The translations under genes were made by a program, and so were the position numbers. DNA of 64,000 nucleotides from Odiellus spinosus (taxonomy: Eukaryota > Arthropoda > Arachnida > Opiliones > Phalangiidae). The stretch spans positions 12,755,187 through 12,819,186 of the forward strand of contig OY987228.1 of assembly GCA_963920705.1 (NCBI GenBank). Direction: 5' to 3'. Position 1 is the stretch's first letter. Every line of letters begins with the position of its first letter. Positions 11,185 through 24,940 of the stretch are shown one piece after another. The notes beneath the pieces are model-generated. The model was not told the DNA's origin. It worked only from the letters and a program-made list of their open reading frames with translations, and did no database searches.

Positions 11185-14100
11185 TAATCTTGAACAAAGC
11201 ATATAACTAATTCCTATAATAATAATGGTTAATTTTTTTAGTATTATTATAAGTTATTTATACCATGGTCAATAAATTTTGTGTAAAGTAGTAATTATAT
11301 ATTCAAAATTCGAAACGAGGTACTATTGACATTTCAAATCAATCCAAAAGAAACCTATTTAAATGACGACAGCGCATCTTTCACCTTCATTCGCAAAGTA
11401 CACGGGTACATCTGTCTCTAAGACAGACTTAAAACCAACTTCCGGAAACATATCCGCTTGGTAAATCTAGAGATTCTTGTTAGTGAAATTCGACACTAGT
11501 ACGGGGCGGAACCGAAGAAAAATATCATTTATTCACATCCCAAACGAGGCGATGGAATTGACATAAAAAGAGAAACACGTCAAAATTTGACAAGGGTCAT
11601 TTATTATTTCCAAGTCAAAATCCTACATCAACAAGCAACAGTCAAAGTGTTCAACGAGTTCCAAGCTTGGTTCCCGAACACAAAATGAAAGCGAAGAGAT
11701 CTATGGTCACTGAAATCTCATCCTATTCCTACTACATAGAAACCTTTGACGCGGAGACCCCAGAATATATACCGAACAAATGAGAAAGAGTCCAACTCAT
11801 TATAGATCTTCCTTCTCATCGTAAGACGGATGGGTTTGGTACTCGTAAAAAGAGAACGTAATAGACCAAAAGGGGTGCTATAGAACTAGAGGCGGGGTTT
11901 TGCTAAGGCAAAGGCCTAAGCGGAAGAACGAGGCTCGAATTTATACAAGGCAACTCCCACGCGGAGAAAAGAAATTGAAGAGCCAAGTTGGAAAGACAAG
12001 ATAGAATAGTTCCTATAAGAAGAACGAAGGGTGAAAGATGAAGTATAAGGCCGCGAAACCAAGAGGGAGTACGTATATACTCTTGTTCGTATTAAATGTA
12101 CAGTTTAGCGAAATCAGAGGCGAAATAATACACAATAATAAACACCACTTGGAATAAAAATAGTTCTTGCAAACTGATATTGGACAGTGAATCTTAGTTC
12201 AAGTTTTCCGCGACTACAAAGCGAAGTTTAGCCTTCACCTCTAAGAAACCAAAATCTTAGAGATACAAGATATACGTAACGTCTCGCGTGCTGAAACTTA
12301 AAACTGTTCACGACTGTAGTCAGCGATACTATAGCAATACCACCCCTAACCCTCAAAGCCCAAAGATATTTTTCTCCGCTGATGAAGGCCAACTAATGGT
12401 TTCCTTGATGGCTCTCTAGGGGGGAAAAAAGAGAGAGAACCAACGCGAAAAAGAAGAAAAAACTACTAGAGCAGCGCCACCAAAAGCGTCTTGGGTTATA
12501 GGCGATCGGAAAGAGGGTGGGGTTCGAGCGGGGGCAAGAGCGGGTTCCGGGGCACTCGGTACATCACTACACGCGTTCCTGTTCAACTTATTTCAGTTAA
12601 TAAAGGAATGCTACTGGATAAAGAGATACTGGTGAAGACTATAATATTAATGAATCTTGGCCCTCAAAGCTTTGTAGGCATTGAGCGAAGAATTTTGAAC
12701 GTACAAATGTGGTATACAGCTCGGAAAACTGGAAGTAAAGACGAAACTACACGGACGATCTTCGAAGAACCGGAAACGAGCTACATTCGTCTTTGGACCT
12801 CTAAATCTTCGACATTTTTGTTGTAAAGAGGGTTGCGAAGCTTATAATATTCGTACATTGTTATTAACTGAGTAAAGTCTGGGCTTCAAAATAGATCATA
12901 AAGGTGTTGTTCAATGGTTTGGAACTGTAGAATGACTCTCGCTTTCGCACGTGTCCTCGTTGAACCAAAACAGGACAAAACTTGAAATGTAACAAGCTTA
13001 CGAATGAATGGACCAATAATGGTTCAGCAAAGTGTGTTCATATATATTGAAAATAGTTTCATGCCGAGTTCGTGATACTAGTACCTTCATGCAATGTGAA
13101 TTAACCACGTGTCCGATGAACATGGCAAGTTTGAAAACAACATAACATTGAGCATACCCAACAAATCGCACGAAATCACCCTTGTCGAGCCACCTAGCGG
13201 TGGTGCAGGTGCCGATAACGTTCGATTGTTAGTTATTTAATTTAAGTTGCTTCCAGACCTGCCGAGAGTTACGTTCAGTACATGTTGTTTTTGAAAGTTG
13301 AATGATTAGCTCTTTCGAATTCTACCCTTTCCAGAATTTAAACCATGTTTCATACTAATTTAAGTGTCATATGGTGGCAATGCTCAAAAACGGGCTTGAA
13401 AGTACTAAAATCATTTGCTCGCTGAAAATCTCTGATATTTCACTGTATCCCAGGTTTTATTGATTGGTGTGGGCCCTGAAGGGTTAGGGACTCCAAAATG
13501 AATACATTTCATAATGCAATTATTTCATTACAATAAGAAATTAGACATTTGAGTCCCTTTTTGAGGACTACCTAATTATAATTACAAAATAAAAAAATTA
13601 AAACCCAAAATTAGAAACTTCCCAAAAAAAAAAAAAAAAAAAAACTAACCCTTTAATGCTAGTATATTCGTGATATATTCCCAAGAACTATTTTATACCT
13701 TTGAGGATTAACATAAGTGTATTAATCCACATCATTATTCGTTATTGGCTAAGTGCTTTCAAATGAACAAAGGCTTATCTATATATACACCCACTGCATC
13801 TGTCAAAAAAAAGTTCGCACGCTTCATACAATTGTCTTTAGGGAATATTTTATATCGTGTACACCAACGAACATTACTAATTCAACGTTTTTGAATATTT
13901 AATTAGCACCTTATATATAAAAACAGAAAATAAGCGTTGTTGCGTAACGCCCCAACGCTCTCGAAAAAAAAAAGCGACGCACATTTTGGTGAACAAAATA
14001 TTTACCAATCGTGCGTGTTAACAACAATGATAACGACACTTTAAGTGACAATGGTTACATGAGCGTCTTCGCATTAAGAATGTCTTACGATTATTTGAGT

Positions 14101-14523
14101 CGCATTATGAGATAAACGTTAGAAAAGATGAAAAATGTTTAAAACATTTGTCATATTAACAAGAAAGCCCTACGATAATTTCATCAAATGGGATAATTTA
14201 AATAAATTTTTTACCCAAAGGCATAAGATTGTAAATCAATTTTACAGGTTTAAAAAGCTAAAAATGTATAAAATCCAGAGACCTTCAACCAAAAAGGTGA
14301 CATTATCATTTGAAGGTTAGCATTTTCATGCTTAATGCGCGGACAATTTTCGTAATTTGATTAACAAGAACAAAATAAGTTTGTTCTCGCAAATATAATC
14401 ATTTTTAAGTTTGGGAAAGAAGGGTTAAAAATCAGTTTGATTTATTAAGAACTAAATGTCCATCATTATATCTATATTATTAGTTTTCTTAGAGATAGAT
14501 TCTATCCTATATAAAACAAATCC
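11185..14523. other. non-coding, no gene recognised
   Basis: A 111-codon frame at 12491-12826 has no recognisable domain and an AT-rich, low-bias composition, so it is not called. CTCF-like motifs occur near 12472-12485 (CAGCGCCACC) and 13189-13203 (GCCACCTAGCGGTGG). A poly(A) run lies near 13624. Confidence 0.5.
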
Positions 14524-14596
14524 TATTCAAGGGAAGTTATTCCAACTACTTTTTTCTTAAGAGGTTTTGTATTTCGTATCAATCCGCCTCAGTTAT
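14524..14596 (+). repeat. dispersed 75-bp motif, copy B
   Basis: Contains ATTCAAGGG, ACTACTTTTTTC, GAGGTTTTG and CGTATCAATCCGCCTCAG in the family order. Diverged from the other copies. Confidence 0.5.
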
Positions 14597-17500
14597 AAAC
14601 TATTATACCAATTCTCTTTAACAGTTAGAAGAGTATATAGCATTGAACGTGATGAAATCTCAAAATGACTTTGGACAGTATAACTACATCGCTACCAGTT
14701 TACTCGCTTAATACTGCTGAGAAAGGGAAACTAGGCTTAAAATTGAGGAAAGGAGTGTCGAGAAAATGAGGGGGAAGGGGGAGGGGCATGGTTATAAAGA
14801 GCTGTCGTGAGGCGAACATTTAGAATAGATTTATGAAGACAATTTGATCGAATCACCAGTCTCGTCAATCATGCTAAAACGAGCCACCGATTAAATTCGA
14901 CTCCGGAACACCACTATAGTACCTAACGTCATCCCCTCCCCCTCTTCTACCCCATTCCCTCCCTCTTGGACTATATCTACCCCCCTTTCAGATACAGAGC
15001 TTGAAGTAGCATTAAAATTCTATCATCAAGGGCGAACTCGTATCTATATTATACACGCCATTTCAATTAAACGCGCGAGCTATTTCGTCCAAGGCTTTGG
15101 CTATAGGTTATAAGTATTAAAGAGTGGAATATAAACAAAGGTATAGGATCAAGTAGCTCGAATGATCCGTTGAAATGGTCTATTGAAATATTACCAGAGG
15201 CTTACACCAATAATAATTAAACAATTTTGAGATTTTAGTAATTTCCTAAATTTAAGGCAGTACAGTACAAAGTTTGGCTATAACAGAAATCTCTGATTTT
15301 TCATTGCATAGAAATGCAAGAATTGTTGATGCCAATTGAAATGGCGCGGGAACTAAAAGAAGGGTTTAAAAGAAGACATTCAATCTGATTTGATTCGGGC
15401 CTTAATTGTCGAACTGTTCTCGGACCAAGGTCGCGAATTTAATATTTAGAAATTTAAAAAACTCCCTAGGCTCTTTTTATATACGCGTGAGGTGGGATTT
15501 ACTTTTAATTTCAATGTGCTTTCATATAGAATAACGTGATTTGGTCATAAATGGTCGAAAATTCAAAACGGAATACGACTAAATAAGACCAAATGAAATA
15601 ACCTGAAATCAACAAAAGTGGATCAAAAATTAAAATGCCTTTGCATGGTTCACTTTTGATGAATTCCGGTTTTTTCATTTGCTCTATTTTTGTAGAATTC
15701 AGAAGTAATTTTAAAATGTAAACCATTTTTGACCAATTTAGAAGCTTGTTTATCATTAGGAAAGCCGATTATTACCGAGAAACCTTTGATTACATTTAAT
15801 TTCAATATTCTGAAGCAATTAAAAAAATATTTTCATACAGTATTTATTTAAAAGGATCTAATCTTTCCAAGTGTTTCAAAAGCAACGTCGTGAAATTGAC
15901 TAAATTCATTATTATAAGTTTATATTTATTATTATAATTTTATAAAAATATAATAAAAAACAGGGTAAACTATCAGAAACCTAATTTAAATTTAAAACAC
16001 AACCACTCCAAACTTTTTACACACAAACCATGGGAAAATAGATCAGAATAGCATTATAATACTGCAGTGAAAAATCACACTGCTATCCCATTGATAAAAA
16101 AATAAAGAAAAACACCACCCGTAGTTCGAGGACGGGGAAAAAAATACAGAAAGAGTTTCAGAGAAGGAAAAAAAATCCTATAAAGATACCATTCAGGACC
16201 ATTCCCATCCCCTTGTTAAAAAAGAGGCTAGTAGAGGCTATAACCCTTAAAAAACTCTGCTGGCATCCATCTAGGAACTCTTTATTCTTGCTTATATACT
16301 GACAATGATAGAATCCCCGCTGACTAGAGAAAGAAAACCTTTTTTTAAAAAATATCGATAGCCCTCCTAGCTAACAAGAGAACGCTCGCTCGGCGAGAAC
16401 AAAATGGCTGACTGCATAATTGGAAACCGATGAAACGAAAGACTAGGGAAACGAAGCAAAAAGAGCGTTCGAAGAGAAGACCCGCGAGTCCCTTTAGAAC
16501 AAGCCCCGCATGAGAGCCATTATTTCGGTCTAAATTCACTCAGAAAAAAAAGGAAACTCTCCCAAGCCGCATCCCTGTTCGTTTTTTAGTTTGTTGATTT
16601 TTTAGGATGAAGATAGACAAGTTTAGGAGCGTCCAGAAGTTCAAATTTAAAATCTCAGGTAATATAATAACGTTTTATAGATATTTTTATAGGTAGGTTA
16701 AGGTTTAATTTGATTTTTATACGAGCTTCCCGTGTTTTTAATCGTTTCGATACTTAAGCCTTGGTTTGGCCAGGTGGTAGGTATATATTGATTGGTTGAA
16801 TAAGTGTGGTGAATATCGAGAACTTACTAAGTTTAACTAACAGAAAATATAAGTTAATCACAATTAACTCTTTGAAAATATTAAAAATGAGTTAGTAAAG
16901 TGTAAAACAATGTTTAGTGAACAATTTGAAATTAGCCCCGGTGATAAACAGCAGTAATTTAATTTAATTATAATTATCTCAATGATAACAATAAAACTGT
17001 AAAGAAAATTATAATTATCTGTGGGAAAAGTATAAAACCAAGTTAATTTCAATTATCTATAGAAAAGGTATTGATAATATATTGGGCACTAATTGAAATT
17101 ATTGGTCAGAGTATATAATATATCCATATTATTTAAAGAATTTAGTAAAATTGAATTTTAATTATATTATAGAGTAAACTGTTAATTTGTGATTAATAAA
17201 CTAATTGGAATTATTTCTGTGTTAACAGCAAAACATTGTTATTAAGAATATCCGTATAAAAATGATAAAAATAGAGTATATTAATTGAAATTAAATAATA
17301 AATATCAGTATTATTAATTTAAATAATTCAAATCGTTATTAAATAATATTAAAAACACGATTATGGTAATTAGAATTATGTAATCAAATTGAGTAAATCA
17401 ATCAGAATTATCCGCATGCATGTAAAGATTTAAAAATATAATTTAATTAATCCTTAATTAGGTAAGTAAAATATTACATATAAATTAACTTTATTTTCGA

Positions 17501-17936
17501 CAAGGTAATACTTATAAAATCTACTTGTATTTTAATCATAATCGTCTTGTTTATATTATAATATAATATTCTAAATATTATAATGACAATTTACGTTATT
17601 AATATAATGATAAGTTATACAGTATGTAAATTACTAAATTAGTCTCCCTTTGGTTAAAATCGAAATTAAAGAGATAGAAAAGCTAAGCCTATATTTTAGT
17701 ATCAAATACCAAAGTCCTTTGGTAATGAAAAACAGATTAAAAATAAAAAAAAAAAAAAAAATACGAATTGAATCTAAACGAACTAATAGAATTATTATTG
17801 CATTTAATATTTAACTGATTACGATATAAAAGTATTCATGAATAAACTTGGTTAAGTGAAAGTGTAATTTGTAACGTGACATTATTATTAAATGGGCCCA
17901 TTTAAAAAAAAAAAGTAATATATAGCAATAGGATAG

Positions 17937-17967
<31 letters not shown>

Positions 17968-18770
17968 CTAAATGGGGGCTAAATAGTGTTTCGTTCCCAT
18001 AAGTACGTCATAAAAACCATTCAAGAAGATAACCATGAACAGGAGATGATGAGGAAGATGAGCGAATGAGTTGAGCGTAGAATGATTGACTGACGGTCTT
18101 TTTAAAATACATTAATTGGCCCCTCCCATCAATGGCCCTATAAACACTTATCTCCCGAATTTATCCCCTCGTCCCCATCTTCTCTTAAGTTCTTAAGAAA
18201 CGATTTTTGTTCAAATTTAATATCGTTATTAACCACTTTTAAAAGGAAGGATGAAAAAGGTTATTTAAACCTAATTCAGTTTTCAAGTGCATTTTGTAAA
18301 ATATATAGCGATGTCAAACTACTTGTGACGTATGATAAACGTTTTATTAACCTATTAATATTTAATCAATTACAGTTAATTTAGAGCCAATTAATCTTAA
18401 GTAAAAGCTAATTATCCTGAGCGGAATTTGAATTTAAATAAGAATTAAATCAAAATATATCATATTTTTTTAATATATCGTATTAATTTTATTTAAAAGT
18501 GCCCAGAATTAATGCTATTATAAGAATCTTAAGCGATAAAAGATATTTAAATTATTCAAATTATAGTAATTTTTCCCCTGCGGTTAACAATTTTCCTAAA
18601 ATTTTAATAATTACGCGATTAGCCGATTACGTAACCTTTTAGTATTGATAAATACGTACGTAATCACTTTGTTACAGTAAAAACTATACAGATTTGTTCA
18701 AATTACATCCCAGGACCTCAATCTTGAGAAACTGAGAGTTATTTCAAGGGGCAGATATTCGTCTATTTTT
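14597..18770. other. non-coding, no gene recognised
   Basis: AT-rich, with especially low GC at 16860-17600. A runs occur near 17745 and 17941. No frame or RNA gene is supported. Confidence 0.5.
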
Positions 18771-18848
18771 CTGTTCAAGGGGAATTGCCTAAATTACTTT
18801 TATTCCTGTGACGTTTAGCATTATGTATCTAACCACCTCAAGCTTGAC
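18771..18848 (+). repeat. dispersed 75-bp motif, copy C
   Basis: Contains CTGTTCAAGGGG, AATTACTTTTATTCCTGTGA and CATTATGTATCTAACCACCTC, matching the family order. Confidence 0.5.
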
Positions 18849-19617
18849 CATCGGGACAACACTCCTTGAACGGGAGTTAATATAATATTTATTTAACGAT
18901 CCATTAATTAGGCCTATAATTTAAGGAACTTTACATCTTCTCTTTAAAAGGAAGACACGGAGGAACTCGTAAATTCGTCTATAGGTTTAGAGTAAAGAGG
19001 GCGCGCGCGAACGAGCGTGCCAGCAATTAGTAATTACAATTAAGCTTTAATGCGGAGGAAGATTTGTCGGGGGCTATTTAAAATTAAATCATCGAGTATC
19101 ACTCAAACTATACACGTCGTTTACAGCAATTAGCTCGCACTCCTTAACGCTCAGAAGGTCCCAATCCCGCTGATAGGATTAAAATTAAGGCCTTATTAGT
19201 TATTACTGCCGCTTCGACTACTCTGATCCCCAGTATATATAGAAATCTATACGCACGAACTTAATTAGCTCCCGCCATTAATGAAACATTGATTTAATCT
19301 TCTTGTAAAGAGATTCAAACTTCAATTTAATTAATTTATTGATCAATTTTCAAATTTATTCACGCCACTAAATATATAGAAAATGAGATAAGAAATCACT
19401 TCCCCCTAATTTGTCAACGTGACGCAATGCCAAACTTGTAAAAGCAGCGTTTCCCGCATTTTTTTGCCAAAATAAACCTTGCTTCATTTTAATTGCAATA
19501 TTCACACGAACAAACTAGTTCTTGATATTCATTTATGATAATCCCATGTTTGTCTGTTTATTAAATACTGTCAGTGTCAGATATTTACTGGTCAAGGCTG
19601 AACTGTATTTATTACTG
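18849..19617. other. non-coding, nothing recognised
   Basis: AT-rich spacer between repeats; no frame, RNA gene or repeat is supported. Confidence 0.4.
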
Positions 19618-19702
19618 GTTTGCCAATTTCATCATGAGCAGACTGAATTGAACTGTAAGCCTTCTTTCTGCTTATAGTTCAGCTCATCAAGAAACTGGCA
19701 AC
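19618..19702. other. imperfect hairpin (~85 nt)
   Basis: The left arm (GCCAATTTCATCATGAGC ... TGAACTGTAAGC) pairs with the right arm (GCTTATAGTTCA GCTCATC ... GAAACTGGC) around a short CTTCTTTCT loop, with one ~9-nt bulge. Size and shape would suit a microRNA precursor or a tiny palindromic MITE. No known microRNA seed is recognised. Confidence 0.35.
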
Positions 19703-20261
19703 AGAATTTCCTCCTTCAGTGAAAAATATGTATAGAGTGAATTTTAATTATTAATTTCAAGTTTAGAAGATACTTGTGACTTGTGAACTTGGCTATTATT
19801 GGTGCTCAACTTAAAAATATGATACAGCTTACTATTGGCAAATCCGTGGTAACCAGGAAAGAAAAATTGAAACGCCCCTTTACAATAGCGCGTTTCTACC
19901 ATTGGTTGAAAGCAACCCTTATGAAAAATGGTTCATATTTTATTGTAGGGGAATCTTTTGAAAGCACTCGTGGCCTGTCAAGAGGCGAACCGATTTCTGT
20001 AAAGAATTCTATGACAAATTGAGTTTCGAGTTCTTAAGAAAAACTTGAAAAGAGTATATCAATTCTTAACCAAGATTCTCAAAGAATCAAGAAACCTCAA
20101 AGATAAATGCGGGACTAATTTATGACGCATGACCTATAGGCTAGAAAATATAGTAGACCAAAACTAAAATTAATATAATCATAATTTTGATTATGATATT
20201 AATTTTAATGATAATTATCACATTGATTTAAATCAGTTCTTAAAAAAATTTTGCAAAAAAG

Positions 20262-20472
20262 CATTTGATTTCAAAATATTTGATTGGAAAATTTGATTTC
20301 AAAATCATTTAATTTGAAAATTTGATTTCAAAATATCATTTAATGTGAAAATTTGATTTCAAAATATCGTTTAATTTGAATATTTGATTTCAAAATATCA
20401 TTTAATTTGAATATTTGATTTCAAAATATCATTTAATTCACAAATTTGATTCAAAAATCACTTGATTTGAAT
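20262..20472 (+). repeat. tandem repeat, ~31 bp unit
   Basis: Six to seven units of TTTGATTTCAAAATATCATT followed by TAATTTGAAAA-like sequence. Later units are nearly identical. Confidence 0.85.
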
Positions 20473-20908
20473 TTGCAGTTATAGTATAAAGGGCTGTAGA
20501 TTATTCAAACAGAATCAATCCATTATTTAAATCAAAAACCTACGTTTAAATGGATATCAATTAAAACTGCATTCATAAACGATTACGAGCTGATTTAATT
20601 TCTTATTAACTTCTTAGAATAATCGTTCATACTGATAGGAGAGTGGATATCCTCTTAGGAGTATAGAAAACAAATTTATAGGTACCGTATATAAATATTG
20701 TTTTATAATATTCAAGATTTATAAACTTTATCTAAAGGAGTATATAGTTTAAATCTATATCACGCTAGAAAAGAAAACCTCCAAAACAAAAGAATATAGA
20801 CCATCATCATTTTCTTTAACCCCAAACAAATCCAAAGAGTAAGCGAAAAGTCTAGATTGATGATTGCTATTTCAATATTTTCCCCCAAAAAGACAATATA
20901 AAAGCGCT

Positions 20909-20995
20909 CCTGTTCCAGATGTTCCAGATACAATTTACTAAACTACTTTCATTTCTCATAAGATTCAACATTGCGTATCAATCCCTCTCAGCATT
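20909..20995 (+). repeat. dispersed 75-bp motif, copy D
   Basis: Contains TGTTCCAGATAC, AAACTACTTTCATT and CAACATTGCGTATCAATC followed by CCTCTCAG, in the family order. Confidence 0.5.
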
Positions 20996-21427
20996 CCCTA
21001 TTTTGTAAATTGCCCTTAAAAACAATGGGCAATAGTAAAATTCCGATATACATTCTTAGAAAGACACTAAAAAACTATTAGAACAAAATTTTGCCGTTTA
21101 TAATCATTTATCTATATTCAACTAATCAAAGCATTCCCTTACAACTTTTTAATTTTAAATTCTCTAATCATCTTCCTAAATGTATTAGTCACGTGACGTT
21201 ATTTTAAATTGATTTAAAAAGCAACAATTTTTCTGTCCTTTTCAAAGAATGGTAATTACTATATCATTTCCTATAAATAGCAAACCTCGGATGTCTAGAG
21301 TTGCGTAAGACAATAGAATTTGCCTTCCCAAGAATAAATGGACATAAATTATTGAAAAATATACTATACCCAACATAGATTTAATATATTTAAGCTTATA
21401 TTAATCTTCGGTAAGCTTATTCAATGT

Positions 21428-21502
21428 CAGTGTTCAAGAGAGATTTGTGTCTATTTTAACTCGTGTGATATTTAACATTAAGTATTCATACACCTCAGTT
21501 TT
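21428..21502 (+). repeat. dispersed 75-bp motif, copy E
   Basis: Contains GTGTTCAAGAG, CTATTTTAACTCGTGTGA and TTTAACATTAAGTATTCATA followed by CACCTCAG. The match is weaker than for copies A and F. Confidence 0.45.
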
Positions 21503-21821
21503 TGTTAGTTTAACAAAGGAAGCAGATACAACCAATTACAACGTGAGTTGGCAGCACGCTCAATCCTCCCTCTATATTTAAAACAAACAACAAATCATAG
21601 AAATACTGGTAGTTTAATTTAGAACGTGCTGCAAACTAGAGGTGGAATTAACCATAGATAAAATCAGTCCATATTTGCAGAGGGTATAACCCATATTCAT
21701 CCCTTTCCCTACGCTAATTTCATTGAATCCTATAAGGAAGACCAGCATTGAATTCCTTTTGAAAACTCAAAATGGATTATGGTAACTTTTCCGAACTTTA
21801 TCAGTTTTCAATAAAATGGAA

Positions 21822-21885
21822 AACCAAGGCGAATTGATACATTATATTAAACCTCGTACCAAAAAAATAGTCCTTGATGACGTAT
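21822..21885 (-). repeat. dispersed 75-bp motif, copy G (inverted)
   Basis: Read on the minus strand it contains GGACTATTTTTTTGGTACGA, then GGTTTAATATAATGTATCAA, then TTCGCC. It is the closest relative of copy F at 31201-31275 although it lies in the opposite orientation. Confidence 0.6.
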
Positions 21886-23126
21886 ATTGTATTTAAAGTA
21901 TCTTCCAGCCCATTCCGTTCGTAGCAAAACCCCCAAAAACCGAAAAAGATGAGAACCTATAAATATTCGGACAAAAATATTATATTTTTTGGGGCTTTTC
22001 TGCATCTTTCACTCGGTTCCGGGGATGTAAAAAAAAAATACCATAAAACTCTGTGTATGAGAGTAGGAATGCCTTATGCATGAGCTTGACAACATCATTT
22101 CCAAAGATACGCTCGAAAAGCGAGAGAAAATGTACATTTTGGGGCATACAGCGATGGATTTTTTGGAAATGGGGCCGACAGAAAGCCAACGAAGTGAGAC
22201 AGGACACAGCCTACCGCCCAGCTAGCGCCTAGTTCGATGTTATAATACATCCCACCTACAGTTTGCAATAACGCGAAGGTTATCCCCCTTTTATCTATAA
22301 GAATTTGAAACCATATTGAATCATTATAAGCTTCATTGGTGCGCTGCAAATTCGAGTTGGAATCTATACTATAGTTCGAGCAAATAGATGCTTTTTCTTC
22401 TTTTTGTGGGCTTCTTCTTCAGTCAAACCCCCGGGCCATAATACTCTGTATTTTTGATGGTAACATCGCTATAGTAAATATAAACAGAGCGCTCTAGGAG
22501 TTATAAGTCTTAAAAATGAGTTTCAGGAGTCAAGTTCCCATCTATAATGCAACCGCAACCAACCATCGAAGTTTAACCACGAACAAATTCAACAAACTCG
22601 ACTTAAATAAATATCGGTTAAATATTTTATAATATTCTTTATATTTAAAAGTGAGGCTGTCATCCTTTTTTTTTTCGAACGCCTATGGATTATATTTTAG
22701 ATTTATCACACTATTAAAACGCCACATTCAAAATTTAATAACTCTGGGTAGACGCGTTCTTAAGAAACTTCGAAACATTTTTTAAAAATATATATAAGCA
22801 TTTTTTTAAATATATGACGTTGTTTATCTCTGTAAATTAATTAAGAATAATTTTCATAAATACTTTCTTTTACGAAAAAGACCGCGCGAAAGCGACCTTA
22901 TTACGCGCTAGAACACGCGAGAATCAACCATAGTCTCAACAATAGCCACGTGATCATAGTGATGACGTAGTATTGCGCGAAAAAGTTTATTTTAAAAATT
23001 TAGAAAATGGCGATTATAAAATATATGTTATTACTTTTGCGGTAATTTTCGCATATGATTAAATATTTTTAACCGTTTTTTAACGATTTTTCTGAAAATG
23101 TGACAGCCTCAGTTTAAAGTATATAA
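21886..23126. other. non-coding, no gene recognised
   Basis: Overlapping minus-strand frames near 21980-22349 have no recognisable domain. No RNA gene is seen. Confidence 0.45.
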
Positions 23127-23133
23127 GAATTGG

Positions 23134-23468
23134 CAGAAGCCGATGAAACCCTCCTTTGAAGTCTACTACTCCAATGTTCCATATAGCGCTCCTCTCTGTA
23201 TGGGTAAAATTCCCAATTTTACGAGTTAGAAGGGGTCCTACTTCATCCCCCTGTCTACGGAAAATTGGAAATTCTCTCTCTCCACAAACGACGACGTTTT
23301 TGGACGAACTCCAAGGCTGCTAGAGATATTCGCTCGACGAACTCCCCCTCCGAAAACATCTACCGTTAGGAGGCGTACGAATCGCGCCTTTTGAGAATAA
23401 CCCATACAGAGAGGGGTAGACAAAACCCGGGAGTAATAGACTTCAAAGGAGGGTTTCATCGGCTTCTG
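23134..23468. mobile_element. MITE with 7-bp target duplication, copy 1
   Basis: A 335-bp non-coding element starting CAGAAGCCGATGAAACCCTC and ending with its inverted complement. The terminal pairing runs for about 40 bp, and a further inner block (CTCTCTGTATGGGT) also pairs. It is flanked by the perfect duplication GAATTGG at 23127-23133 and 23469-23475. A close copy lies at 30052-30388 with a different 7-bp duplication. The autonomous partner is not in the window. CAG ends recall hAT elements, but those make 8-bp duplications; Dada-type elements make 6-7 bp. Confidence 0.9.
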
Positions 23469-23475
23469 GAATTGG

Positions 23476-24868
23476 TTAAAAGTGATTTATACCGACAAAA
23501 CATTATAATAACGAAATTATTAGAATTTTCATCAATTTTTGCCCCTTAGTCGGGCTTCCACGTAAAGCGTAGCAGCATACGTTTAGAACACTTCCACAGG
23601 GGCTTTTAAAATTGAGTGAGAAGACTTGAACTATTTTCCCTAGGGTTTAACCTCGTGTATCATATATTGAACAAGAGTATGAAGATTAAATATAATTTAA
23701 ATAATAATTTAATAAAAAAAAAGGTCTCTAAATGGGGCATTTCTGAGGGGAAGAGATCAAACCATTGGTATACACTACACTAAAAGCAATGAGAAGGCTG
23801 CAATTATCATGTAATCCTTAATTACTCTACCGACATCGACTAAATTACAAGCAATATATACCTAAAAGTTACGCCTATGATTTAAAACCATCGCGATTGA
23901 ACAAAATGAAATCATTCGAACAGGACTTGATACGTTATATCAAATACATAATACACAGTGCGTAAAAAAAATCCAATGGGTATCCTACTGCAATATCAAG
24001 TCAATATTTGCATAAAGTAAGCATTTCTCTATTTTCCCCCTTTTTTTCATTTTTGGCTTTTCTGATAAGTCCACTTCCGACTCCCTCCTACAAGCTCGAC
24101 TTTCCCCCTTTCCTCCCACATGATCCCCCAGAATCCCCCGCGTCTCTTTTTTTCACCCACGTACGAGAAACATTCTCCATCATAGCAACGAATGGAGCCG
24201 CGGGTAAATCTGGGAAAGAAGAGAGAGAGAAAGAGTGAGAGAAAAAAGGAAAGACCGGGGTTAGAGTAGAAAAAATGCTTTGCAGGAAATGAAACCTCCA
24301 GGCGCATGCAGCTACTTGGAAATCTAGGGGAGAAACCCCCCGTGGTACGGTTGCCAAGAGAAATAGGGAGGAGGTAAGCCTGCTAGAGGTGGAGCTCAAG
24401 GAGGGTTGAGCAGTGTATAGAGAACGGAGGGAGGGGGTGAAGGGGAAATGGGGTACAACATTTCGTGTGAATAACCTTCCTCATCATTCACTGTGCAAAA
24501 TCTTAGGACCGACGCGAACTGACGTCGCGTCGTCCATTTTATTTCCCCTTGGCTTTCTAAGAGAAATGTCGAGGGGGTTGGGGGTTTAGGGGGAAGGGGA
24601 TTTTGGCCAAGCTTTAATACCAAGCTAATATATAACGCGCTAGGAAATATATATGAGGGGACTTTTAGGTCACCGAATACCCTGGGTCTCGAGAAATAAT
24701 ATCAAACGACGCTTCTCAAAGGAATAATTATTTTGTATTAAATTTTGTTACTAATTACGATTTCACAGAACGGAATTGAATTGTATATTCGTAATAAGAA
24801 ACCGATTATTCGACTTAGAAAATCTTTTAGGTATAATAGAGGTAACTCAATGTTTAAATTTTGAAAGT
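23476..24868. other. non-coding; purine/pyrimidine-biased segment
   Basis: The part from 24030 to 24640 is strongly strand-biased (C/T-rich then G/A-rich), which creates overlapping chance frames. No protein family is recognised. Confidence 0.5.
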
Positions 24869-24940
24869 TATTCCCTAGCGGTGGTAATAGATAACTAAGG
24901 TAAATCCTACGAGACGTTCAGGTTTAACCGCTAGGGAATA
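24869..24940. repeat. 72-bp inverted-repeat element with TA edges
   Basis: TATTCCCTAGCGGT at the left end is matched exactly by its inverted complement at the right end, with about 44 bp between. TA dinucleotides at both edges would suit a minute Tc1/mariner-type derivative. Only one copy was noticed. Confidence 0.4.

Noticed and set aside
12491-12826. 111-codon frame as a gene
   Set aside because: No domain, no promoter, no splice context; non-ATG start (TTG) and composition like its surroundings.
19618-19702. Resemblance of the hairpin to the miR-2 family (GCCAG...TTGATGAGC)
   Set aside because: The miR-2 seed is absent and the matching part lies outside the functional seed region.
24008-24623. 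Four overlapping frames on both strands
   Set aside because: They follow strand-biased purine/pyrimidine sequence, with no recognisable protein.
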